This document shows, piece after piece, positions 1 to 6,625 of a stretch of 16,147 nt of DNA (positions within the stretch are counted from its first letter, which is position 1; each line of letters begins with the position of its first letter). Source of the DNA: Desulfobacula sp. (GTDB lineage Bacteria; Desulfobacterota; Desulfobacteria; Desulfobacterales; Desulfobacteraceae). The notes beneath the pieces are model-generated. The model was not told the DNA's origin. It saw only the letters and a program-made list of their open reading frames with translations, and did no database searches. Location of the stretch: positions 1-16,147 of the forward strand of contig NZ_JAIOSW010000156.1 in NCBI RefSeq assembly GCF_021107415.1. The letters are read 5' to 3'. The position numbers were made by a program, and so were the translations under genes.

Positions 1-1886
1 GTAAACCCCAGACCCTTTCCTTTTCCCGTCTCTTGAACATTTCCTGTTCCGGGAAAAGAGTCTGATTCATGAATTGAGATAAAAAGGACTTCATCAGTGT
101 TATAAAATATTTCCTGTGTACCGTTGCCGTGGTGGGCGTCAATGTCGATGATCATCAGCCTTGAAACTTTATACTTTTGTTTCAGATACATAGCGCCCAG
201 GGCTATGTTATTAAAAATGCAAAATCCCATGCCTTTCCCAGGCCCGGCATGATGGCCCGGAGGTCTTATGAATGCGAAGCCTCTATGTGACCAGCCTGAC
301 ATTATCCCGTCAAGCAGAGAGAAGACACCACCGGCCGCCAGTTGGGCGATTGACCATGACTCTTCTGTGGTCTGGGTATCAAAATCAAGGGATGAAAGGC
401 TTTTTCCGGCTGTTTTTTCAACTTTTTCAACATACTCAAGAGTGTGTACCCATGTCAGTTCATTTTTTTGTGCGAGGCGGGGAGCAATTGTGAACCATTT
501 TCCATCCAGGCATTTGTTTTCCAGTAAATCCTCCACCGCTTTTATACGCCTGTAATTCTCAAGGTGTGCGACTCCCATGAGATGATTCCAATATCTTTTG
601 TCGATGATAACCGCAACTGGAAGGGCAGGGGGCATTTGTCCCTGTTTTGTTTCAATGCGGCCGAAGGCTTTTGCCAGGGCAAACAGCGTTTCTCCTTCAG
701 GGATACGGCTTTTGTTTTTCATCAGTATCCGCATGGTTGTCCTGGCCAGAAGATCGGAGCTGGCGGGATGAAGCGTAATTTTTATGAACTCCAGGGCTCT
801 TTTGCGTTGTCCATTTATGTTTTTTTTGCGTTTGAGAAGTTTTATCTGTCCGGGAATCCTTTTGCATAGATGACTTGTGATGGAGGGGTGGGTCTTTTTT
901 GAAAATACTGCCATTACCGCAATAGCAGTCAAAAGCCTGCCCTCGGGAGATTTGAGAGTGTATTTGTACAGGCCCCGGGTGTGGAATCCAATGGATGCGT
1001 AAAACCTTGCGGCCTGGATTTCCGATTCAAGAAAGATTTCTTTTACATCGGGAAAATTGCTTTTCCAGAGCATCCAGACTCCTGCCATGATAAAGGTCCC
1101 GGCGCCTTTGACAGGGCGACGATCGTCCTGGGAAGCTGATCCCGCACTGGTTGCAAAATATTTTACTTCAAATCCTTTGTAAAAGAGTTTTTTTATTATT
1201 TCCAGGAAAATCAGTCCCTGCAGCTCTCCTCTTGCGATACATGCGAAAAGCCGGCTGTCCGTGCCGGAAACCAGGCAGTTTAACAAAAAACGGATGTGAA
1301 AAAATTCCAGGTTGAGGCGGGCAGCATGCATGAGACTTTCCCTCGAAAACGGGAACCTTATGAAGGAGGCGGTTATATCATTATTTATTACCCCCTGGCA
1401 AAGTATCTGTGGATTGTCCGGACTATTTTTTTTTAAGTTTCCAAGCCTTTTGAGTCTTTGATTCAGCACATTGACAAAAGAAGTTTTATTTGAGCTTATC
1501 TGTTCTTTAAGCAGGGCTTGGGCCAGGTCGATTTCATAATCAAGCATGAGTGAGAGGCCTGCGGTATCGGTTTTTGAAGCGTGTTCCCCAGGGTTTGATA
1601 AAGGGTCTCTATGCAGCAGGTTGCGCTTTTGTGCCATTTCTCCGTAATGAATCAGCAGCGCCTGTTCAAGGGGGGGAGTACCACTGGTGAAAAATTGGAA
1701 CTTGTTGATAAAGGTTTTCTTGTCGCCAAAAAGAAAATACGGCCTTGTCTCGTCTTTGATTTCTGATGCCAAAGGTACATCAATTCTCCCCTTTCCCAGC
1801 ATGGTATTCAGTGTATAGGCAATTTGAGGTTCTCTTTTGCCGATGGCATCTATGGCTTGCTTGATATTTTCCCGCGTCAGCATCAT
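1..1886 (-). CDS. GNAT acetyltransferase-histone deacetylase (AcuC-type) fusion, C-terminus cut by window edge
   Basis: The frame is open for 628 codons and leaves the window at the left edge, so the C-terminus is missing. Residues 1-190 are not recognised. Residues about 200-310 look like a GNAT fold: a VKGAGT acetyl-CoA loop at 259-264 and ARFYASIGF at 293-301, typical of the GNAT C-terminal half. From about 395 a zinc-dependent deacetylase domain follows: RPPGHHA with the catalytic His pair at 545-546, DIDAHHGNGT with zinc ligands D583 and H585, and SIHESDSFPGTG. The second zinc aspartate should lie outside the window. The family removes acetyl groups from lysines or small amines. In Bacillus, AcuA (GNAT) and AcuC (deacetylase) are separate proteins that reversibly acetylate acetyl-CoA synthetase; a similar role here is inference. 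The gene starts 5 nt after the upstream kinase stop, with AGGA close to two tandem ATGs (1886 and 1883). The second ATG has the better spacing. Confidence 0.9.
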   Translation of the reverse strand, partial: MMLTRENIKQAIDAIGKREPQIAYTLNTMLGKGRIDVPLASEIKDETRPYFLFGDKKTFINKFQFFTSGTPPLEQALLIHYGEMAQKRNLLHRDPLSNPGEHASKTDTAGLSLMLDYEIDLAQALLKEQISSNKTSFVNVLNQRLKRLGNLKKNSPDNPQILCQGVINNDITASFIRFPFSRESLMHAARLNLEFFHIRFLLNCLVSGTDSRLFACIARGELQGLIFLEIIKKLFYKGFEVKYFATSAGSASQDDRRPVKGAGTFIMAGVWMLWKSNFPDVKEIFLESEIQAARFYASIGFHTRGLYKYTLKSPEGRLLTAIAVMAVFSKKTHPSITSHLCKRIPGQIKLLKRKKNINGQRKRALEFIKITLHPASSDLLARTTMRILMKNKSRIPEGETLFALAKAFGRIETKQGQMPPALPVAVIIDKRYWNHLMGVAHLENYRRIKAVEDLLENKCLDGKWFTIAPRLAQKNELTWVHTLEYVEKVEKTAGKSLSSLDFDTQTTEESWSIAQLAAGGVFSLLDGIMSGWSHRGFAFIRPPGHHAGPGKGMGFCIFNNIALGAMYLKQKYKVSRLMIIDIDAHHGNGTQEIFYNTDEVLFISIHESDSFPGTGNVQETGKGKGLGF

Positions 1887-1891
1887 TAATC

Positions 1892-3568
1892 CTAAATTAC
1901 GCGGTTTGAATCTAAAAATTCGCCGATAAATTCCTTTGGCACCCGAACTTCAAACACTGCTCCGTGTTGTTCTCCGTTTCTAACAGATATTTTTCCCCCT
2001 ATTTTTTCAATGATGGTCCGGCTGATTGACAGACCAAATCCGGAATCCCCCCGATCCGTCAAATACTGGGGGTCAAAAATTTGTTCCATATCTGCTTTTT
2101 GCAAACCAGGCCCGTTATCTGAGAAAGAAATCGTTACAGCATTTTCTTCAATGGATGTGGATACATATATTGAACCGTTTGCACCGGCAGCGGCAACAGA
2201 GTTTAATAAAAGGTTCTGAAAGACCTGGTGCAGTGCGGCACCATCGCTTATGACAGACGGCAATTTGTCATGGAAATCGGTAATTACGGCAATGTTTTTT
2301 TCAATGAGAGGTGTTTTTAAAAAACTTAAAATATGGTTTAAAATTATGTGAATATTAACATCCATGATCACAGGATCTTCAGGTCCGCTAAACCGGATAA
2401 AGCTGTCTATAAGTTTTTTTCCCCTTATGGATTCCGAAGAAATCTGTTCTGCCATTAGATCGGTTTCACTAAAGTTTGCAGGCTGGGCCTGGTCCTTCAA
2501 CAGTGCAGCTGTGACGTGAATATTTGACAGAATATCGTTCAGGTCACTGAATACTCCCTTTGACAATTCCATTGATGATGCAATAAAGGCGGTTCTTATT
2601 AGCCTGGAGTCCAGGCGGCGGTTGTCCTTTCTATTCTCTTCCAGCATTGACACCAGGCTGTCTGTGGTAAGGAGGATTGCAAGTACAATGAGGAATCCAC
2701 CCAAAAAAACAACAAACAGGCTCATATTCCGCACTTTTCTTGAATCTTCAAAAAGATTTTTTTTGTCAATACTCACAACAGAGAGCCAGGGAACAGTTTC
2801 AAGCCAGGTCGTTAAGATAATGGTTGCGTCTTTTTTTTCAACCTGCAGCCCCTTGAAGCGGCCGGGAGGTGAAATCTGCGATTGCATCATCAGTTTACTG
2901 CCTTTTCTCGGATTTGTCTGAAAGGCTCCTTTGCTGTTGATCAGGTAGGCATCCCCTTTTCTGTTTCCCGCCACATGGGTGACAATGTTGTCAAACAGAT
3001 CCGACATGACAGTGGCTCTCAAGATCCAGATATTTTTCCCTTCGTTGCGTTTCACAGCTATGATAAAGTGGGGTTCGTTTCTGAAACCGGTAAAAACGTC
3101 ACTGACATATACTTTTTTAGCCATTACAGCTTTGAACCAGAAGGTATCCCGGTAGTTTTTAGTCTTAAGATCATATGGACCTGTGTAGGCAAGGTGGTCT
3201 CCATTGGGCCCGATGACGCCAAGATCCTGGAAACAGGGCAGTTCGTATTGAAGCGAGGAAAGGAACTGCTCAATTATACCGGGTGATATCATTTTGGACA
3301 GACTGTTGTTTTGCGAAATTAGCTTCAGGTCCATTATCCGTTCGGTGAGGAATGAATCAATATCCTTTTTATGGGAAAGAGTCTCTGCCTGCAGGCCTTG
3401 CATTGTTTTGATTTTAATTGTGCGGGCCAGGTATAAATACATGCCGCCTCCGATGACGGCAAGAGGCAGGAACATCGAGACAGTGAGAATGGTGACCACC
3501 TTTTTCCATACCTTGCGGTAGTAAGGGAAGTCTCGTGTTGTTGATATTGTAAAAGATCTGCCGGGCAT
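1892..3568 (-). CDS. Cache-type sensor histidine kinase lacking the H-box histidine
   Basis: This is a 558-residue membrane sensor. I chose ATG 3568 over a start at 3658 because GGGAGG lies 6 nt upstream and the longer version would overlap the preceding gene. A membrane helix at about 23-48 and another at about 283-302 flank a periplasmic region that resembles a double Cache domain. The cytoplasmic part has an intact ATP-binding domain: N-box around N456, G1 motif DNGPG at 484-488 and G2 motif GDSGFGLS at 507-514. The dimerisation helix aligns with normal H-boxes (pattern ELxxGVAHEINNPL), but here it reads ELSKGVFSDLNDIL, with Ser341 where the phosphorylated histidine belongs. It therefore probably binds ATP but cannot autophosphorylate in the standard way, and may act as a regulator of another kinase. 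It is followed tightly by the GNAT-deacetylase gene. Confidence 0.9.
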   Translation of the reverse strand: MPGRSFTISTTRDFPYYRKVWKKVVTILTVSMFLPLAVIGGGMYLYLARTIKIKTMQGLQAETLSHKKDIDSFLTERIMDLKLISQNNSLSKMISPGIIEQFLSSLQYELPCFQDLGVIGPNGDHLAYTGPYDLKTKNYRDTFWFKAVMAKKVYVSDVFTGFRNEPHFIIAVKRNEGKNIWILRATVMSDLFDNIVTHVAGNRKGDAYLINSKGAFQTNPRKGSKLMMQSQISPPGRFKGLQVEKKDATIILTTWLETVPWLSVVSIDKKNLFEDSRKVRNMSLFVVFLGGFLIVLAILLTTDSLVSMLEENRKDNRRLDSRLIRTAFIASSMELSKGVFSDLNDILSNIHVTAALLKDQAQPANFSETDLMAEQISSESIRGKKLIDSFIRFSGPEDPVIMDVNIHIILNHILSFLKTPLIEKNIAVITDFHDKLPSVISDGAALHQVFQNLLLNSVAAAGANGSIYVSTSIEENAVTISFSDNGPGLQKADMEQIFDPQYLTDRGDSGFGLSISRTIIEKIGGKISVRNGEQHGAVFEVRVPKEFIGEFLDSNRVI

Positions 3569-3609
3569 GGTATCCCTCCCGATTATAAAGGGTTTTAATA
3601 ATAGACGGC

Positions 3610-4110
3610 TTATGAACAATACAGTATAATGGCACAGAACACCAGGGCTGTAACCCATACCGTGTGGCTGATCACACCCTTTTTAACGGGATGAAAACTC
3701 GCATCGGAGCATTTGTGCCCTTTTATACATTTAAACTTGACAATTTCCTTTGTATTTTCGGTATTTTTTATCTTAATTTTTTCAGTGGATGCACCGCATA
3801 TATTGCCCTCATCGTTTTTCTTTATGCACGTCAGCCTTGAACCGATAATATAGCTGACCAGGTTGAAGATGTGGTTCCATGTCATGGCAATGATGAAAAA
3901 AGAAAGAAAAAATATCAGCATATGAATTTTTGTAACCCCCATGCCTGCCAGGGATTCTCCTATGTTTCCCGGTGTAAGCGGACCTTCCACATTACCAAAA
4001 AGTCCGAGATAATACAGAAAAAATGATCCGCCCATTACAATCATTGTCAAACCTATGTTTTGCGCACGTTTTTGAATATACTCGTTTTTTTTGAGCGGGT
4101 TGGTGTCCAT
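3610..4110 (-). CDS. small membrane protein with four-cysteine soluble loop, function unknown
   Basis: I do not recognise this 166-residue family. Three hydrophobic segments are visible at about 17-39, 62-89 and 147-165. Between the second and third is a charged loop with cysteines at 95, 105, 128 and 134 and a histidine at 132, which could bind zinc or another metal or be redox active; the spacing fits no ribbon motif I can name. AGGAG sits 7 nt before ATG 4110. It lies between the TauE/SafE gene (79 nt upstream) and the degenerate sensor kinase (41 nt downstream) on the same strand, so it is probably co-transcribed. A role as accessory subunit of the exporter or as a link to the sensor is conceivable but rests on position alone. 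Confidence 0.75.
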   Translation of the reverse strand: MDTNPLKKNEYIQKRAQNIGLTMIVMGGSFFLYYLGLFGNVEGPLTPGNIGESLAGMGVTKIHMLIFFLSFFIIAMTWNHIFNLVSYIIGSRLTCIKKNDEGNICGASTEKIKIKNTENTKEIVKFKCIKGHKCSDASFHPVKKGVISHTVWVTALVFCAIILYCS

Positions 4111-4131
4111 ATCATATCTCCTTTTGTTTTT

Positions 4132-4159
4132 CTTCCTCCCCGTTTTAAGGGGGAGGAAG
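4132..4159. repeat. strong hairpin between the TauE/SafE and Cys-loop membrane protein genes
   Basis: CTTCCTCCCC (4132-4141) pairs perfectly with GGGGAGGAAG (4150-4159) across an 8-nt loop. In the minus-strand message it lies about 10 nt before the ribosome binding site of the next gene and is followed by A-rich sequence, so it is not an intrinsic terminator in that direction. It could protect or process the operon mRNA or modulate translation. On the plus strand it is followed by TTTATATT and could stop antisense transcription. Confidence 0.65.
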
Positions 4160-4189
4160 TTTATATTAATATTGTATCAAAACGTGGTA

Positions 4190-5233
4190 TTAACCGCCGA
4201 TCAGTCTGCTATAGATGCCAGGGCCTATCTTGTAAAAGCAGACGGCCGCCACCAGAAGGCAATAGGTCGGCACAACTATCTTCCATAGTTTTTCCGGAAA
4301 GACCCTTGTCATATAAGGTGCTGCAACAGCAGAAAACATGGTTGCAATCATAAAAGAGGGCAGGAGCAGGTAGTCTATCTGAACACCGCTTGTGAGAAGG
4401 GCCAGCCATACAATGATGGCAAAGGTACTGACGGTTCCTTCACAGATTGCCGTTACCGCCAGCATACTTTTAACAGGCACGCCTGACATAAGGCCGCCAA
4501 TGGTAACAACCGGACCGTAGCCGCCGCCGCCAACCCCCTTGTTAAACCCTGCCAGGGCTGCAAAACCTATCATTTTATTCGGTTTGTACGGCTTATCCTT
4601 TCTGGCGCTCCATACTGAGACACCCCCCATCACCAGGAGAAGCATTGCAACATAGAGTTTGATCCATATTTTATCGACATGGAGAAATTTGTAAACGCCG
4701 AAGATGGATATTGATACGGCAATACACCCCGTCACCGCAATGATCAGCCAGAGCCTTACGGTTTCAGACATGGGACTGAATTTCCATTCCACGTTTTCAA
4801 ATTCCCTGTGAAGAAATGCACCCACAAGACCTGCTACACCCTGCTGAATCATAACAACAGGCACAATCTGCCTGGGATCAAATCCGATCACAAGGAGAAT
4901 CGGTGTCAGTGCCGTTCCAAATCCCATGCCTGCAGATGCATCCATGAATTCGAAAAATGCCGCCAGAAAGACAACGCTCCATATGATACGCCACTCATTT
5001 CCCTGGAGTCCGCTGGCAAGGGTCCAGTCCGACTGTATCCTCACCGTGGGTTCAAAGGGATTTCCCGCTAGCCACATGCCCAGCAGGAAAACAAGGAAAA
5101 AGACAAATATACCTCCCAGTGCTGCGCGTACCTGCCGCCACTCGGGCATAAAACGCGCTCCAATGGTATTTTTGTCAGCTTCCAGATCATGGGCTACTTC
5201 CCAGCCCATTTTTTTTTCTGTATCGCTAGTCAT
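4190..5233 (-). CDS. TauE/SafE family membrane exporter (sulfite/organosulfonate type)
   Basis: This 347-residue polytopic inner-membrane protein shows the two glycine-rich repeats of the TauE/SafE family: GMGFGTALTP at 102-111 and GFNKGVGGGGYGP at 229-241, each followed by a hydrophobic segment and a V-P-V-like stretch. About eight hydrophobic segments are visible. An N-terminal hydrophilic tail of about 35 residues precedes the first helix, longer than in minimal family members. The family is associated with export of sulfite, sulfonates or sulfoacetate, but substrates are rarely known; in a putative sulfate reducer sulfite is plausible, which is inference. GGAG lies 8 nt upstream of the ATG. 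The gene follows the cation exchanger by 68 nt and precedes the Cys-loop membrane protein, on the same strand. Confidence 0.9.
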   Translation of the reverse strand: MTSDTEKKMGWEVAHDLEADKNTIGARFMPEWRQVRAALGGIFVFFLVFLLGMWLAGNPFEPTVRIQSDWTLASGLQGNEWRIIWSVVFLAAFFEFMDASAGMGFGTALTPILLVIGFDPRQIVPVVMIQQGVAGLVGAFLHREFENVEWKFSPMSETVRLWLIIAVTGCIAVSISIFGVYKFLHVDKIWIKLYVAMLLLVMGGVSVWSARKDKPYKPNKMIGFAALAGFNKGVGGGGYGPVVTIGGLMSGVPVKSMLAVTAICEGTVSTFAIIVWLALLTSGVQIDYLLLPSFMIATMFSAVAAPYMTRVFPEKLWKIVVPTYCLLVAAVCFYKIGPGIYSRLIGG

Positions 5234-5301
5234 AATGTTTCTCCTTTATTTTTAAGTTTTGGTACCTGCTTACTGCTTATTTAACCCTTTCTTTTAAGTT
5301 A

Positions 5302-6369
5302 TTATGCGGGCAGTTCAACATTTAGAGCAAACTGGAGAATTACATAGCTTAAATATATCCCCACAAGATATATACCCTGCCAGCGTTTGAACCTGCCGTC
5401 CTTGTTCATGGTTATGAATGCCCTGAAAGACCAGAGTATGATGAGCATGGCCGGAAAGTGGAAAAAGTAGAAGTTTTCCGGAATGGCAAGCGGTTTCGCC
5501 GTTGCAGCCGCCCCTATTACAAAAAGGCAGTTGAGAACGTCGGCACCGACAATATTTCCAACGGTTATTTCAGGATGTCCTTTTTTAATGGCCGATATGG
5601 CAGTCATAAGTTCAGGCAGTGAGGTTCCAAATGCGACCATTGTCGCTGCAATGACGTCATCGGGCACGCCGAATCTCATGGCTATTTCCGAGGCACAGGG
5701 TACAAGGACCCGGGCACCAAGGACAACCAGAAAAAGGCCTCCTATCACCATCAGCCAGCATTGAACCATACCGATAAGTTCATCGTTATCATCGTTGTTC
5801 TCCCCTTCTCCAAGTTGCGCCCCACCGGATTTCGACCATATGTAGGTTGCATACATGTAGATTGCCAGAAGGATGAGAAAGAAGATGCCAAAGGAACGAC
5901 CCAATATCGGTGTCCCCGTGGAAAAGATAAGAAGGGACAGGGCAATGACCACAAGAAGGGTGGCTGATCCCACCTGTACCCATCCGGTTCTGTTAAGGAT
6001 GAATTTATTTGCAGGAACCGCACCCGCCAGCACGCATGTAAGGCCAAAAATTAGCCCTGTGTCGGCGATGATGGACCCCACACCATTGCCCAGTGCAAGG
6101 CCGGGGTTCCCCATGAATGCGGCCATTACTGAAACAAAGGCTTCAGGCATTGTTGTTCCCAGGGAGATAAGCGTTGCACCTATGACGATTTTGGGTATTC
6201 CTGTCCGTTTTGCCAGATCAACCACACCGTCTATCATCCAGTCTGCTCCTTTTGAGAGCAGGATAATGCAGACAATGATAACAATGATCAACATCGGAGT
6301 ACTCAAACCCGAAACTGCTTGTGATAGTAAGGCTTCATCTCCGATCCACTGCCAGATAGAGTGTTGCAT
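5302..6369 (-). CDS. calcium/sodium antiporter (CaCA superfamily, YrbG-like)
   Basis: This 355-residue membrane protein has two internally homologous alpha repeats. The first has GTTMPEAF at 71-78 and GNGVGSIIADT at 94-104. The second has GTSLPEL at 248-254 and GNIVGADVLN at 271-280. The glutamates E76 and E253 are the cation ligands expected from family knowledge. An acidic cytoplasmic loop at 187-197 (GEGENNDDNDE) between the halves could contact Ca2+. It should exchange Ca2+ for Na+ or H+ across the inner membrane; ion specificity cannot be read from sequence. I chose ATG 6369, preceded by AAAGGAG with 5 nt spacing, rather than an in-frame TTG at 6390 that lies upstream of that site. It is the first gene of the five-gene minus-strand block and lies downstream of the sigma-54-like promoter at 6452-6467. 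Confidence 0.92.
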   Translation of the reverse strand: MQHSIWQWIGDEALLSQAVSGLSTPMLIIVIIVCIILLSKGADWMIDGVVDLAKRTGIPKIVIGATLISLGTTMPEAFVSVMAAFMGNPGLALGNGVGSIIADTGLIFGLTCVLAGAVPANKFILNRTGWVQVGSATLLVVIALSLLIFSTGTPILGRSFGIFFLILLAIYMYATYIWSKSGGAQLGEGENNDDNDELIGMVQCWLMVIGGLFLVVLGARVLVPCASEIAMRFGVPDDVIAATMVAFGTSLPELMTAISAIKKGHPEITVGNIVGADVLNCLFVIGAAATAKPLAIPENFYFFHFPAMLIILWSFRAFITMNKDGRFKRWQGIYLVGIYLSYVILQFALNVELPA

Positions 6370-6587
6370 AAAATCTCCTTTAAGAATCAAAATTTATTTT
6401 AAAATCCGACCATTGTTTCCTAGTCGGTATCCTTTGTTTAAAATGGAATATTACAAAAAATGTGCCACAATAGATAGAAAACATAATTATTGGTTAACCT
6501 TTTGATTATACAGGTTAAATTGTATTAAAAAATTGATCGGTATCCAGAGGGCGTCAAAGGATAAAACCTGGTGGTGGACAGGTGTAA
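6370..6587. other. AT-rich regulatory intergenic region
   Basis: Besides the sigma-54 candidate, this space holds a GGTTAACC palindrome at 6492-6499, a TATAAT on the minus strand near 6504-6509 without a good -35 element, and a 9-bp direct repeat TCGGTATCC at 6424-6432 and 6537-6545. No convincing gene was found. Confidence 0.4.
6452..6467 (-). promoter_or_regulatory. candidate sigma-54 (-24/-12) promoter for the exchanger operon
   Basis: On the minus strand the sequence reads TGGCACATTTTTTGTA, against the consensus TGGCACR-N4-TTGCW. The GG-N10 spacing is exact and the -24 element is perfect; the -12 element has GT instead of GC. The next gene downstream starts at 6369, leaving a leader of roughly 70 nt. 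An NtrC-type activator is encoded immediately upstream, which makes the call more plausible. Confidence 0.5.
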
Positions 6588-6625
6588 ATCAAAAGATGTC
6601 ACTTCATAGTTGACAATCTTTTGAT
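6588..6625. repeat. long inverted repeat: candidate activator site or weak terminator
   Basis: The arm ATCAAAAGATGTCA (6588-6601) pairs with TGACAATCTTTTGAT (6611-6625), 14 bp with one bulged base and a 9-nt loop. It touches the stop codon of the sigma-54 activator gene. As RNA on the minus strand it would form a strong hairpin but is followed only by TTTACACC, so it is a poor intrinsic terminator. It lies about 120-160 bp upstream of the candidate sigma-54 promoter, the usual distance for an NtrC-type enhancer site. The two roles cannot be separated by eye. Confidence 0.5.

Noticed and set aside
268..869. Plus-strand open frames opposite the deacetylase gene
   Set aside because: They lie antisense to a long conserved coding frame and show no recognisable protein pattern.
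3569..3658. Longer start for the degenerate sensor kinase
   Set aside because: It would overlap the upstream gene and adds a stretch without a ribosome site, whereas ATG 3568 has GGGAGG at 6 nt.
5250..5300. Nine-base direct repeat TTTTAAGTT at 5250-5258 and 5292-5300
   Set aside because: Short and AT-rich between two operon genes; expected by chance in such sequence.
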